From the NCBI GenBank assembly GCA_947089855.1, contig CAMUML010000016.1, positions 1 to 64,000 of the forward strand: a stretch of 64,000 nucleotides of DNA, read 5' to 3'. The stretch is from an uncultured Eubacterium sp. (GTDB lineage Bacteria > Bacillota > Clostridia > Lachnospirales > Lachnospiraceae). The position numbers and the translations under genes were made by a program. The notes beneath the pieces are model-generated. The model saw only the letters and a list, made by a program, of their open reading frames with translations. It did not search any database and was not told the origin of the DNA. Shown here in pieces: positions 12,261 to 21,938 of this stretch (its first letter is position 1; each line of letters opens with the position of its first letter).

Positions 12261-12304
12261 GGCAACATTTACTGCACCAGGCCAACGGAGCCTGGGCAGT
12301 TGCC
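12261..12304 (+). terminator. Hairpin directly after fusA
   Basis: Nested pairing of GGCAAC with GTTGCC outside and ACTGC-CCAGGC with GCCTGG-GCAGT inside, two bases after the fusA stop. No U-run follows, so it may act as a processing or stabilising structure rather than a strong terminator. The MITE copy starts seven bases later. Confidence 0.45.
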
Positions 12305-12310
12305 AGTATT

Positions 12311-12453
12311 GTTGCTATTCACAGGCCAGGAATGCACATAAACCGCGCATTCCGTGAGAACATGATTCAGGAATTCGGGGCGATTTTGCAAAGCAAATTT
12401 TTCATATCGCCCTGGATGGCTATTATGAGCGTGCCCAGGCCGTGAATAGTAAC
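12311..12453. repeat. Palindromic MITE copy between fusA and tuf (reverse orientation)
   Basis: Left end GTTGCTATTCACAGGCC and right end GGCCGTGAATAGTAAC are inverted. Inside are the same parts as the 34.5 kb copy in the opposite orientation: the GGAATGC...GCATTCC hairpin, the ATGATTCAGGA linker and a GGGGCGAT-type hairpin, here partly degraded. No clean duplication flanks these ends. CCAGTATT occurs directly before the left end (12303-12310) and again at 12494-12501, 40 bp past the right end, which may mark a larger composite insertion. Confidence 0.75.
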
Positions 12454-12531
12454 CCGGCAGTAACAGTTCCATGGGTTATCTGAACTGTTACACCCAGTAT
12501 TGGTTCAAAATGAAAATATGTAAGGAATCAC

Positions 12532-12560
12532 TTGAAAAATTAGGTAATTTCTAATATAAT
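12532..12560 (+). promoter_or_regulatory. Promoter of tuf
   Basis: TTGAAA at 12532-12537 and TATAAT at 12555-12560 with a 17-bp spacer, about 60 bp before the tuf start and downstream of the repeat copy. It gives tuf an independent strong promoter. Confidence 0.75.
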
Positions 12561-12620
12561 ACGTGTTAGTCGATAAATTATATCCCAAAGGGAATCATTT
12601 TTTAAGGAGGACGTTTCAAC

Positions 12621-13808
12621 ATGGCAAAGGCTAAATTTGAAAGAACAAAACCACATTGTAATATCGGTACCATCGGTCACGTAGATCATGGTAAAACAAC
12701 TTTGACAGCGGCAATTACAAAAGTACTCTCCGAAAGAGTAGAAGGTAACGCAGCTGTAGATTTCGCTAATATTGATAAGGCTCCGGAAGAAAGAGAAAGA
12801 GGTATCACAATCTCTACTGCTCACGTTGAGTACGAAACAGGTAACAGACACTATGCACACGTTGACTGTCCTGGGCATGCTGACTATGTAAAGAACATGA
12901 TTACCGGTGCGGCTCAGATGGATGGCGCTATCCTTGTTGTAGCTGCAACTGACGGCGTTATGGCTCAGACAAAAGAGCATATCTTATTATCCCGTCAGGT
13001 AGGCGTTCCTTACATCGTTGTATTTATGAATAAGTGTGATATGGTAGACGATGAAGAATTGCTTGAATTAGTAGAAATGGAAATTACCGAACAGCTGGAA
13101 GAATATGAATTTGAAGGCTGCCCGATTATCAAAGGCTCCGCTTTAAAAGCGCTCGAAGATCCAACTAGCGAATGGGGCGATAAGGTTATGGAACTGATGG
13201 ATACCGTAGACAGCTATATTCCGGATCCAGAACGTGATACCGATAAACCATTCTTAATGCCAGTCGAAGACGTATTCACAATTACAGGCCGTGGTACTGT
13301 TGCAACTGGTAGGGTAGAAAGAGGTACATTGCATCTGAATGATGAACTGGAAATCTTAGGTGTAAAAGAAGATGTCCAGAAGACAGTTGTAACTGGTATC
13401 GAAATGTTCCGTAAACAGTTAGACGAAGCTATGGCTGGCGACAACATTGGTGCATTGCTTCGTGGTATTAACCGTGATCAGATTGAAAGGGGACAGGTTC
13501 TTGCAAAACCAGGTTCCGTTACCTGCCATAGAAAATTTACAGCACAGGTATACGTGTTGACAAAAGACGAAGGTGGCCGTCATACACCTTTCTTTAACAA
13601 CTACCGTCCGCAGTTTTATTTCAGGACAACTGACGTAACAGGTGTTTGCCAGTTGCCAGATGGTACAGAGATGTGTATGCCTGGTGACAATATTGAAATG
13701 ACAATTGAACTGATCCATCCAGTTGCTATGGAGCAGGGGCTTACGTTTGCTATCCGTGAGGGTGGTCGTACAGTAGGGTCTGGCCGTGTGGCTACAATTG
13801 TAGAGTAA
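12621..13808 (+). CDS. tuf: Elongation factor Tu, 3' end supplied by an integrated element
   Basis: EF-Tu delivers aminoacyl-tRNA to the ribosome. The protein is full length at 395 residues, with G1 [19 protein letters not shown] and NKCD, and ends SGRVATIVE. The ATG at 12621 follows AAGGAGGACG. The last ~55 bases (13754-13808) are part of the left attachment site of the mobile element; a second copy of the same stretch, differing at six bases, lies at 24101-24155 and would encode a C-terminus ending TIIE. Hence the present 3' end was probably brought by the element and keeps the gene functional. Confidence 0.98.
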   Translation: MAKAKFERTKPHCNIGTIGHVDHGKTTLTAAITKVLSERVEGNAAVDFANIDKAPEERERGITISTAHVEYETGNRHYAHVDCPGHADYVKNMITGAAQMDGAILVVAATDGVMAQTKEHILLSRQVGVPYIVVFMNKCDMVDDEELLELVEMEITEQLEEYEFEGCPIIKGSALKALEDPTSEWGDKVMELMDTVDSYIPDPERDTDKPFLMPVEDVFTITGRGTVATGRVERGTLHLNDELEILGVKEDVQKTVVTGIEMFRKQLDEAMAGDNIGALLRGINRDQIERGQVLAKPGSVTCHRKFTAQVYVLTKDEGGRHTPFFNNYRPQFYFRTTDVTGVCQLPDGTEMCMPGDNIEMTIELIHPVAMEQGLTFAIREGGRTVGSGRVATIVE

Positions 13809-13841
13809 TATAAACGAATAAGGTTAAACACTATATTATAT

Positions 13842-13873
13842 GGGGCTTTCCGAGAAATCGGGAAGCCCTTTTT
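13842..13873 (+). terminator. Rho-independent terminator of tuf
   Basis: GGGGCTTTCC pairs with GGGAAGCCC around a short loop, followed by a T-run. An almost identical terminator is present at the right junction (24178-24210), so the terminator is part of the duplicated att region. Confidence 0.9.
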
Positions 13874-13903
13874 AGAATTTTGTAACAGTAAAGATGTTGT
13901 TGG

Positions 13904-13921
13904 CGGTGCCAAAACGGTGCC
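13904..13921 (+). repeat. Left arm-type repeat of the tuf element
   Basis: Two CGGTGCC heptamers separated by AAAA. The same double unit recurs as a direct repeat at 23980-23997 near the other end, and a single heptamer lies at 24240-24246. Paired repeats near both ends of an integrase-bearing element are the layout expected of integrase arm-binding sites. Confidence 0.55.
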
Positions 13922-13967
13922 GAAAAATGAGTTTCTGATGAGTTTTGCTATTTATTGAGGCGAATTT

Positions 13968-14450
13968 TTACCAGCCTTTGATCTGTTTTACCTGTTCTGC
14001 CCGTTCTGGATCTCTGTGATACTGCAATTTTAACTGTATTGTTTCCACAATTTCTTTTCTGGCTTCATCATCTAACTGGTAAAAGGAAGTCAGAAGATTA
14101 TCCACATCCGGCATACTGTTTTTTCCAAACAAATACATAAGTGGGTATAGAGAATTTTTTAGATATGTTTTTACTCGGCCGCCATCAAGGGCACCGCTTA
14201 AACCATTTGGCAATGTTGGATATATTTCTTCTTCTTTGATGGCGCCAGAGAACGGACTGGTTTCACATATCTCATTTACATCGATTTCCAGTTCATTCGC
14301 GAGTCGCAGCGCAAAATCAAATCGAATATTAGAGTCCTTTTGAATAATAGAATATAATGTTGTGGCACTGATGCCAGTAGCCTTTGCAATTTGGCGTACA
14401 TTCGTTCCCTTATGATCCAGAATTTCTTTCAGCTTTTTGCCATCTCCCAT
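13968..14450 (-). CDS. Xre-family transcriptional regulator of the element
   Basis: Protein of 160 residues with an N-terminal helix-turn-helix (residues ~17-55, RQIAKATGISATTLYSIIQ) of the Cro/C1 type, followed by a charged region of unknown fold. It is transcribed away from xis-int, with about 245 bp of shared AT-rich control region holding TACGAAA-like repeats, including the palindrome GTACGAAAAACGTAC at 14623-14637. The position next to the attachment site and divergent from xis suggests control of excision. It could instead respond to a host signal; no sensor domain is recognised. Confidence 0.8.
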   Translation of the reverse strand: MGDGKKLKEILDHKGTNVRQIAKATGISATTLYSIIQKDSNIRFDFALRLANELEIDVNEICETSPFSGAIKEEEIYPTLPNGLSGALDGGRVKTYLKNSLYPLMYLFGKNSMPDVDNLLTSFYQLDDEARKEIVETIQLKLQYHRDPERAEQVKQIKGW

Positions 14451-14695
14451 AGTAACCTCCCGTTTTCATATTTACATTAATTACGAAATACATAAACTTA
14501 TAAAATATGATAACACATATAAGAAAAGTATAAAAGTATAGAATTAAATAAATGTGCATACGAAATCCGTAAAAAAATTTTTACGATATATAGACATATC
14601 AAATATATAGTGTTATCATAAATGTACGAAAAACGTACAGATAGTAAATACATAAAATGAAACAGAATTATAAACATCGAAAGGAGGACGTACAT

Positions 14696-14890
14696 ATGGT
14701 TAATTATCAATATATGATGAATACAGAGGATGTAGCAAAGGAATTAAACTGTTCTAAGTCTCATGCATACAAGATTGTTAAAGAATTAAATAAAAAACTT
14801 GCTGAACAGGGCTATATTACAATGGCTGGCAGAATTCCAAAAGTATATTGGGCAAAAAAGATGTATGGCTATGAATTGTCAGTGGGATAG
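14696..14890 (+). CDS. xis: Excisionase-like small DNA-binding protein
   Basis: A 64-residue protein with a winged-helix/helix-turn-helix of the MerR-like excisionase type (NTEDVAKELNCSKSHAYKIVKEL). The ATG at 14696 follows GGAGGACGTACAT; an upstream in-frame ATG at 14657 has no binding site. It lies 14 bp before the integrase, the usual place for the recombination directionality factor that bends DNA at the att arms. Confidence 0.8.
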   Translation: MVNYQYMMNTEDVAKELNCSKSHAYKIVKELNKKLAEQGYITMAGRIPKVYWAKKMYGYELSVG

Positions 14891-14904
14891 GAAAGGAGAA
14901 TGTT

Positions 14905-15993
14905 ATGGCATATAAAGAAAAAGATACAAAAAAGTGGACTGCCCAGTGGTTTGAAACGAATGCGAAAGGGGAAAAGAAGAAGCGCAGAAAGCGGGGTTTT
15001 GAAACAAAACGGGATGCGTTGGAATATGAACGTCAGAAAAAACTGAATAGTACAAGAAGTATGGATATGAAATTAGGTGAGTTTATGGAGGTTTATTTTG
15101 AGGATAAGAAAAATGAACTGAAAGACCGCACTATGAAAAATAAAAGATACATGATGGAGCAACATATCATTCCATATTTTGGCGGACAGATGATAAGTGA
15201 AATTACAGCATCACAAATCATTCAATGGCAGAATGAAATGCAGACAAAAGGATTTTCCGAGGCGTATCTGCGGATGATACAAAACCAGTTGACCAGTCTT
15301 TTTACGCATGCTTCACGTATTTATGATTTACATATTAATCCATGCAAGAAAGTAAAGCGAATGGGAAATTCTGATTCGCGAAGTCTGGACTTTTGGACAA
15401 CAGAGGAATACCAGAAATTTATTCAGACTATGGAACAGGGATCACGGTATTACTTGATATTTGAAATGCTTTTCTGGACAGGCTGCAGAATCGGTGAGCT
15501 TTTGGCGTTAACAAAGGAAGACATAAATTTTGACAGTAATCAAATCAGCATTACAAAAACGTATTATCGTACTAATCGGCAGGATGTTATTACAGAGCCA
15601 AAAACAAAGCAGTCTGTAAGGGTAGTTGAAATCCCAGAGTTTTTGAAGCAGGAAATTAAGGATTTTATTGACGGGCATTATGGAATGCCGGAGCATGAGC
15701 GGCTGTTTCCAATTGTGCCGGAGGCAGTACAGCATAAAATGAAGCGACAGATAGAAAAAGCGGGAGTAAAGAACATCAGAGTCCATGATCTTCGGCATTC
15801 ACACGTAGCATATCTCATTCATAAAGGAATCGAACCTATTTTGATTAAAGAGAGAGTAGGGCATAAGGACATTCGTATTACATTGAATACTTATGGACAT
15901 TTATATCCTAATCAGCAAAGACGGATTGCAAATCTTCTCGATAACGAGAAAGGAGTAGGTTCTGATAGTGATAACAGGGAGGAAATTGAATGA
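14905..15993 (+). CDS. int: Tyrosine site-specific integrase
   Basis: Phage-type tyrosine recombinase, 362 residues. An N-terminal arm-binding domain (residues ~1-50, rich in Lys/Arg) precedes a SAM-like core-binding domain and the catalytic domain. Catalytic residues seen: Arg in TGCRIGELLAL, the HxxR box in VHDLRHSH, His in GHKDI and the nucleophile Tyr in LNTYGHL. ATG follows GGAAAGGAGA. It is inferred to recognise the 3' end of tuf, since the element sits there. Its stop overlaps the next start (ATGA), so it is translationally coupled to the ATPase gene. A CTGCAG site occurs at 15483. Confidence 0.95.
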   Translation: MAYKEKDTKKWTAQWFETNAKGEKKKRRKRGFETKRDALEYERQKKLNSTRSMDMKLGEFMEVYFEDKKNELKDRTMKNKRYMMEQHIIPYFGGQMISEITASQIIQWQNEMQTKGFSEAYLRMIQNQLTSLFTHASRIYDLHINPCKKVKRMGNSDSRSLDFWTTEEYQKFIQTMEQGSRYYLIFEMLFWTGCRIGELLALTKEDINFDSNQISITKTYYRTNRQDVITEPKTKQSVRVVEIPEFLKQEIKDFIDGHYGMPEHERLFPIVPEAVQHKMKRQIEKAGVKNIRVHDLRHSHVAYLIHKGIEPILIKERVGHKDIRITLNTYGHLYPNQQRRIANLLDNEKGVGSDSDNREEIE

Positions 15994-17108
15994 CAAATAA
16001 AGAAAAAGTGACTGTTTCGGTTTCATCTGTTGGCGCAGATGGGAAACAGCCACCGACAAAATCTTACAATAAAAGTATAACAGATTTGCCCGGTAAGGGC
16101 AATCTGCAATCAATAAATAATGATAATCTTCAGGCTATATCTATGACTGAATTATATGATACGGCGTACCCACCTAAACTGCCTGTTATAGATGGATTTC
16201 TCTATAATGGAATATATTTGTTTGTTGGCGCGCCAAAAATTGGAAAATCATTTTTCATGGCTCAAATTGGTTATCACATTAGTATGGGTGCTCCTTTGTG
16301 GGGTCATCCTGTACGGCAAGGTACTGTACTGTATCTCGCATTGGAAGATGATTACGCAAGGCTTCAAAAAAGATTGTCCAAGATGTTTGGAATGGAAGGA
16401 AGTAAAAGATTTTATTTTGCAACAAAATCAAAGTCATTAAATAATGGATTGGAACAGCAGCTTATCCGGTTTGTGACAGAACATAAAGATGCAAGGCTGA
16501 TTATTATTGATACATTACAGAAAGTGCGTGAGGTTGGCGGGGATAAATTTAGTTATGCCAGTGATTATGAAATTGTAACAAAGCTGAAAGCTTTTAGTGA
16601 TACATATGGAATTTGTCTTCTGGTTGTTCATCATACAAGAAAAATGGAATCTTCGGATAGTTTTGATATGATTTCTGGAACAAATGGGCTTTTAGGTGCA
16701 GCGGATGGTGCCTTTGTAATGCAGAAAGAAAAGCGGACGGACAACAGAGCTGAACTGGATATTGCGGGGCGTGACCAGCAGGATCAGAAACTGTGGCTAA
16801 ATTTTAATCGGGAAACTTGTATATGGGAACTGATCAGGACAGAAATCGAACTTTGGAAAGAGCCGGATGATCCGATATTGGAGGCTATAACAGGATTGAT
16901 TACAGAGGGGCAGCCAGAATGGAGAGGAACAGCTGCGGAATTAATACAATAGCTGCATTTGGAAATACAACCAAATGTATTGAACAGAAAGCTGAATGTT
17001 AGTAGCGAACGTCTTTATGTGGAGCATGGCATACAATATGAGAATAGCAGGGGACACAGCGGATGGATAATTGTTTTAATGTTACAGAGCAGCAGAAAGC
17101 AAGAATAG
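15990..17108 (+). pseudogene. RepA-like AAA ATPase gene, interrupted by a TAG codon
   Basis: RecA/DnaB-like replication ATPase of mobile elements. Walker A is GAPKIGKSF (about residue 77) and Walker B is LIIIDTL; HHTRK follows. The frame stops at TAG 16950-16952 after 320 residues, but the same frame continues for another 51 codons to 17108 with a sensible winged-helix-like sequence (PNVLNRKLNVSSERL...). This indicates a nonsense mutation near the C-terminus rather than a natural end. The truncated product still holds the whole ATPase domain, so partial function is possible. Its likely role is replication or maintenance of the excised circle. Confidence 0.75.
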
Positions 17109-17118
17109 GAGAGCCGTA

Positions 17119-17292
17119 TTGACAAAAAAAGACTTATGCAGACAGATATTTGAAGATTTGTTAAATAGGGAGCTTTTGAATGAATCTGACGCTTTCAATA
17201 TTGCATTGTTACAGCAAGAAGTTGAAAGGCTGATTAGCGGGCATTTACAAGACCCTGCAATTGTCTGTAAAGCGGGAATCATGAGTGAATAA
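17119..17292 (+). CDS. Small hypothetical protein of the element
   Basis: 57-residue frame starting at TTG 17119 after AGGAGAGCCG, ending TAA at 17290. The sequence is mainly helical (FEDLLNRELLNESDAFNIALL) with no recognised domain. It lies between the ATPase and the iteron-like dyad. Spacing and ribosome binding site support translation; function unknown. Confidence 0.5.
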   Translation: MTKKDLCRQIFEDLLNRELLNESDAFNIALLQQEVERLISGHLQDPAIVCKAGIMSE

Positions 17293-17301
17293 TAGAATGA
17301 T

Positions 17302-17384
17302 GTGACGATATATGACGGTTGTGACGCTGTTTTATATAGCGGTCTGGTAGTAAAAATACCGTCATTATCGTCACAACCGTCACA
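17302..17384. other. Iteron-like dyad, candidate replication origin
   Basis: A block at 17302-17326 with three TGACG-containing units (GTGACGAT, ATGACGGT, TTGTGACG) is repeated in inverted orientation at 17360-17384 (CGTCATTATCGTCACAACCG). The loop is AT-rich. It follows the replication ATPase gene. Repeated short units in a dyad next to a Rep gene fit an origin or operator; a long hairpin terminator is the alternative. Confidence 0.45.
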
Positions 17385-17418
17385 AAATAAGATGTACAGA
17401 TAGAAAGGCTGGGTTGAT

Positions 17419-17652
17419 ATGAAAAAGGTACAAATTACACAGGAACTTTTCTTTTCAATTATGAAATATTTTCTGCTTGACGAGGAAGAACTGCTGCCAG
17501 AGATAAAGAAAGGTCTGGAGCAAAAACTGGATGCGCTGGTTATGAGGGAATTGTATACAAAATATAAAACAGCGCCCACAGAGCAGGAAAAGGAAGAAGC
17601 ACGCAGAAAGTATTTGGATAAACGGGGTGTGCCTGGCAGCTTTCGATGGTGA
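17419..17652 (+). CDS. Small mobile-element protein (complexin-like annotation group)
   Basis: 77-residue, highly charged helical protein (KKGLEQKLDALVMRELYTKYKTA... YLDKRGVPGSFRW). From memory, similar proteins sit just upstream of relaxase genes in many Lachnospiraceae elements and are often labelled 'complexin-2', a name without functional support. ATG follows GAAAGGCTGGGTTGAT. A possible accessory factor for mobilisation or replication; function unknown. Confidence 0.7.
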   Translation: MKKVQITQELFFSIMKYFLLDEEELLPEIKKGLEQKLDALVMRELYTKYKTAPTEQEKEEARRKYLDKRGVPGSFRW

Positions 17653-17674
17653 TTTTTTTTAGGTGCCAATAACA

Positions 17675-17691
17675 GGAGCGTGACACGCTCC
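17675..17691 (+). terminator. Palindromic hairpin after the small element gene
   Basis: GGAGCGTG and CACGCTCC flank a single A. There is no clear downstream T-run (GTTAAAT). It is either a terminator or part of the transfer-origin region just downstream. Confidence 0.45.
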
Positions 17692-17784
17692 CGTTAAATA
17701 CGGTTAACAAGAAAATTTGATGTGTTATATCATTAGCTGCAAGGACAATAAATGTCCGCCAGATGGAATAGGCTCCCGGCAGGG

Positions 17785-17867
17785 CGCAAGGCGCTTTTGA
17801 TACGGAGTGTCAAAAGTGCCTTTGCGTTACTTTCGGGAAAGTAACAAAGCCTGTGCCTGTCGGCACA
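17785..17867 (+). other. oriT-like cluster of hairpins upstream of the relaxase
   Basis: Three consecutive stem-loops: CGCAAGGCGCTTTTGA pairs with TCAAAAGTGCCTTTGCG (17785-17825), GTTACTTTC pairs with GAAAGTAAC (17826-17845), and TGTGCC pairs with GGCACA (17852-17867). They lie immediately upstream of a MobV relaxase, where oriT normally lies. The nick site cannot be assigned from sequence alone. Confidence 0.55.
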
Positions 17868-17893
17868 AAATAGAGCAGGGAGGGGGATTGCGA

Positions 17894-19264
17894 TTGGAAA
17901 GAACAATCAGCGGCATGATAGGAAAAGGATCTATCAATCATAATACAAGGGTATTCAGTGCAAAGAATGTTAATAAAGAGCGAAGTGGGAATAATGTAGA
18001 ATTTTGCCATGAGGATTTGCAGACAGTGTATCATCGGCTTTTTGATGAAGCACTGGAACGATATAATGAAAAGCAACAGAGAAAAGATCGTAGAATCGAT
18101 AATTATTATGAAAAAATTAGGCAGGGAAAGCAGGAAAAATTGTTTCATGAAGTTATTTTTCAAGTGGGCAACATGAAAGATATGAATGTCCAGAGTGATG
18201 GTGGAATGCTTGCAAAAGAAATATTGACATCATTTATGAATGATTTTTAGCGAAGAAATACAAATCTATATGTATTTTCAGCCCATCTGCATATGGATGA
18301 AGAAACGCCGCATTTGCATATAGATTTTGTTCCATTTGTCCGTAATAGTAAGCGTGGACTTGATACCAGGGTCACTTTGAAAGGTGCATTAGGAGAGCAG
18401 GGCTTTAAAGGCGGCACGAGAAGGGAAACGGAGTGGAACCAATGGATAACGGCAGAGAAACAGGAGCTTTCAAAAGTTGCAGAAAAATTTGGAGTACAGT
18501 GGAAACAGTTGGGAACACATAATCAGCATTTATCAGTATTGGATTATAAAAAACAGGAGCGGACAAAAGAAGTTGCTGAATTAGAACAGGTAATTTCTAG
18601 CAGTAAGGAAGAATTATCACATATTATTTATCAGCAGGTTTTGGCAGAACAGGAAACAGAGCAGATAAAGCAGGAGAATGAAGCTGTTCGAAATGAAACA
18701 ACAGAGATGTCGGAAACAAATGATTTATTAAGAGAACAGTCAGATACATTGGCGGAGAATAGGGAAAAACTGTTATCTGAAAATAAGAAGTTGGAACAGC
18801 AGCAGAAGAAATTACAGATGGAGATCAAACGAATGACTGACTCTAAAATGGTAATAGAACGTAATACATATGCTTATGATGAAGATGCAGAATGGCAGTT
18901 GCCGGAGCCGGGTATTTTAATGAGTGCAAAGGCTTACCGGGAAAAGAGCGCTGTGCCACTGGTGGAAAAGTTAAAAAGCAATATAAAAAACCTTACAATA
19001 AAATATGTTGGCCTTATGGAGCAGGCAAGGCGGCAAAAAACAAAGGTAACAAAGCAGGCGGAAGATATAGAATTGTATAAAGGAAAGATACAACAGCAGC
19101 GGTCTAAGATTGAACAGTTGCAAGAACAGTCAGATGATCTGGAGCGTGTGAAACAGTACATCGGGATTGATAAGGTTAATTCGATTGTGACGAATGTAAG
19201 GGAATGGGAACTGATAGAGCAAAGCAGGAAACGGCATAATAAAGAGTACGGAATGAGTCTATAA
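17894..19264 (+). pseudogene. mobV: MobV-type relaxase with internal TAG stop
   Basis: Relaxase that nicks oriT and pilots the strand during mobilisation. The catalytic histidine motif HMDEETPHLHIDFVP is clear (near residue 135), preceded by YYEKIRQGKQEKLFHEVIF and followed by a long coiled coil (residues ~220-430). The frame is broken by TAG at 18248-18250 between NDF and RRNTNLYVFS. The downstream part stays in the same frame, so a single glutamine codon (CAG to TAG) change is the simplest explanation. The start is probably TTG 17894 after GGGAGGGGG; the upstream frame runs through the oriT-like hairpins. Mobilisation by this copy is probably lost unless the stop is suppressed. Confidence 0.85.
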
Positions 19265-19503
19265 AAAAGCTATTTGGAGAGGGGTTACAATATGTCTATG
19301 GCAGAAGCATTGGCAAGAGAATTTTTCAGATATGAAAGTTGAGGTAAAAGGGTGTGGTGGTTACCATGCCCTATATTTTATAGTGGAAAATAGGATGGCA
19401 GAGTGATATAATCAAAATCAGAATTTATATAAAAACTCATATCATGATATAAACGGTAAAAGATTTTAACCAAAATTTTGAAAAGAGGAAGATTAAGAAG
19501 AAA

Positions 19504-20991
19504 ATGTTAGACTGTGTTGTGGAACGTACAAATCAATATATTGAAAGTATGCCTAAAAAAGAACGGAAAAAGTATGGTCAATTCTTCACAAGTAAAGACA
19601 CAGCTCGTTTTATGGCAGGTTTGTATGAATTGCCAATATGGAAACAGGAAATAAGAATTTTGGATGCAGGAGCTGGATCAGGAATATTATCATGTGCGCT
19701 TATTGAGAGATTAGAACAGGTTGATTCGATACAAAAAATAGAATTGACATGTTATGAAAATGATAACAATATTTTAGAGTTGTTAAGAAATAATCTGCAA
19801 ACTTGTCAGGGTAATTCTCAAAAGAAGATACAAATACAGATATTGACAGACAACTATATTACAAGTCAGTATTTAGATTTTAATTGTATGCTGGGGGGAA
19901 ATCCTGATCCTTTAAAATATGATTTAGTCATTGGGAATCCTCCGTATATGAAAATACCAAAAGATGCACCAGAAGCAACTGCTATGCCAGAGGTCTGTTA
20001 TGGAGCGCCAAATTTGTATTTTATTTTTGCTGCAATGGGTTTGTTTAATCTGGCTGATAATGGGGAAATGGTGTATATTATTCCTCGTTCATGGACTTCT
20101 GGGGCATATTTTAAACGTTTCAGACAGTATTTTCTGACAAAAGGAAAATTGGAGCATATCCATTTGTTTGTGAGCAGGAATAAAGTATTTGACAAAGAAG
20201 AAGTATTGCAGGAAACTATGATTATAAAGGTAAGAAAGACCGATAAAATACCAGAGACAGTTACAGTTACTTCTTCACAGTCAAATAATGATTTTAATAA
20301 TCTTACTTCTTTGATAGTGCCGTACAGTCTTGTTGTATCGGGAAAAAATTATTATGTGTATTTAGTAACGGACGAAGAAAAGGTATCTGTGTTAGAACGA
20401 TTGCATAGGTTTGATAATACATTGCCAGATATTGGATTAAAAATGAAAACAGGCCTGACAGTTGATTTTCGTAATCGGGAGATACTTCGTGATGAAGAGG
20501 AAGAAGGAGCAATTCCGCTTTTTTATTCACAGCATATCAAGCAGGGAAGAGTGCAGTTTCCTATTCAGAAAGAGCATGAATATGTTGTGACAGATCAGAG
20601 TGGGTTGATGCAAGAAAACCGAAATTATTTGTTTGTAAAGCGTTTTACAGCGAAAGAGGAGCGACGAAGACTACAGTGTGGTGTGTATTTATCAAGAGAT
20701 TATCCACAATACACCAAAATCAGCACACAAAACAAGATTAATTTTATAGATGGTTTGTTATTTGAAATGTCAGAGTGTATTGTTTATGGGCTGTATGTGC
20801 TTTTTAATTCTGCCTTATATGATGAATATTATAGGATTTTGAATGGGTCGACACAAGTTAACTCAACAGAAATTAATGCCATGCCGGTACCTGATTTGGA
20901 AAGTATACAAGAAATGGGAAGAATATTGCTGAAAAGTAAGGATATGTCGGAAGATAATTGCAATAAGATTTTGGAGGGATATTGTGGATAA
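19504..20991 (+). CDS. Type II N6-adenine DNA methyltransferase, PstI/BsuBI type
   Basis: 495-residue gamma-class adenine methyltransferase that would protect the host DNA. AdoMet motif I is LDAGAGSGIL (about residue 52) and catalytic motif IV is GNPPY (about residue 144). The C-terminal half should hold the target recognition region. Length and layout match M.PstI and M.BsuBI (about 500 residues). Its stop overlaps the start of the endonuclease gene by 8 bp, so both are expressed together, with the methylase first. CTGCAG is the recognition site of the family prototypes; the exact site here is inferred only. Confidence 0.85.
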   Translation: MLDCVVERTNQYIESMPKKERKKYGQFFTSKDTARFMAGLYELPIWKQEIRILDAGAGSGILSCALIERLEQVDSIQKIELTCYENDNNILELLRNNLQTCQGNSQKKIQIQILTDNYITSQYLDFNCMLGGNPDPLKYDLVIGNPPYMKIPKDAPEATAMPEVCYGAPNLYFIFAAMGLFNLADNGEMVYIIPRSWTSGAYFKRFRQYFLTKGKLEHIHLFVSRNKVFDKEEVLQETMIIKVRKTDKIPETVTVTSSQSNNDFNNLTSLIVPYSLVVSGKNYYVYLVTDEEKVSVLERLHRFDNTLPDIGLKMKTGLTVDFRNREILRDEEEEGAIPLFYSQHIKQGRVQFPIQKEHEYVVTDQSGLMQENRNYLFVKRFTAKEERRRLQCGVYLSRDYPQYTKISTQNKINFIDGLLFEMSECIVYGLYVLFNSALYDEYYRILNGSTQVNSTEINAMPVPDLESIQEMGRILLKSKDMSEDNCNKILEGYCG

Positions 20992-21901
20992 AGTTGAAGA
21001 AGCAAGAGAACTTTTGAGATTGCTTGGGATGCCGAAAGCACAGCAGACAGATATTTGTTGTTATGTTTTATTGGCAATGTCTAGAATAAAACTAGATACA
21101 GTATGGTCACATGCAGGAAATGAGTGGATTCGCATTCATGATATTATTCAGTTTGTGAATAAATATTATGGTACAACTTATGCAGAAAATAGCAGGGAAA
21201 CATTTCGTAAGCAGGCTCTGCATCATTTTCGTAATGCTGCATTAGTAGAGGATAACGGGAAAGCAACAAATAGTCCTAATTATAAATATAGACTTACCGA
21301 AGAAGCGTTGCAGGTGATAAGAGCATATCAGTCATTGGAGTGGCAGAGATCCATGAGCCGCTTTTTAAAATATCATGAAAGACTGGTAGATATTTATGCT
21401 TCAAAAAAGAAGATGACCATGATGCCAGTATGTATTAACGGAGTTGATTTTCAGTTTTCTATAGGGCAGCATAATGAGTTGCAAAAAGCTATTATTGAAG
21501 AATTTGCTCCGCGATTTGCACCTAATTCAGAGTGTCTGTACGTCGGAGATACGATACAAAAAGATTTAGTGAAAAATATTGATAAGTTGACCGAATTAGG
21601 GTTTGAGATAACTTTACATGATAAAATGCCGGATGTTGTTTTATATAGACAAGATAATGATTGGATTTATTTTGTGGAAGCGGTAACTACGGTTGGGCCG
21701 ATGGATTCTAAAAGAATATTAGAATTGACGGAGATGACGAAGAATGTAGCAGCAGGGAAAATATTTGTAACGGCATTTCTGGATTTTAAAACTTATAAGA
21801 GGTTTTCGGAAACACTGGCATGGGAAACGGAGGTCTGGATTGCAGAGATGCAGGAGCATATGATACATTTGAATGGGAATAAGTTTTTGGGACCTAGATA
21901 A
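20984..21901 (+). CDS. BsuBI/PstI-family restriction endonuclease
   Basis: 305-residue protein. The N-terminal half is a winged-helix-like DNA-binding region, the C-terminal half a PD-(D/E)xK-type nuclease. The hallmark sequence of the family is present: LYVGDT, HDKMPDVVLY, then WIYFVEAVTTVGPMD, then WETEVWIAE near the end and NGNKFLGP at the terminus. R.PstI and R.BsuBI are about 315-325 residues, so this is full length. GTG start after GGAGGG. It would cleave foreign DNA lacking the partner methylation. No stop or frameshift is seen, so the restriction-modification pair looks intact. Confidence 0.88.
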   Translation: MDKVEEARELLRLLGMPKAQQTDICCYVLLAMSRIKLDTVWSHAGNEWIRIHDIIQFVNKYYGTTYAENSRETFRKQALHHFRNAALVEDNGKATNSPNYKYRLTEEALQVIRAYQSLEWQRSMSRFLKYHERLVDIYASKKKMTMMPVCINGVDFQFSIGQHNELQKAIIEEFAPRFAPNSECLYVGDTIQKDLVKNIDKLTELGFEITLHDKMPDVVLYRQDNDWIYFVEAVTTVGPMDSKRILELTEMTKNVAAGKIFVTAFLDFKTYKRFSETLAWETEVWIAEMQEHMIHLNGNKFLGPR

Positions 21902-21938
21902 AGTTTAGAGTTAATTTGACGAAAGGATTGACAAGTAT

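Noticed and set aside
17807-17893. Upstream extension of the relaxase frame
   Set aside because: It would be translated through the oriT-like hairpins; the TTG at 17894 has a proper binding site.
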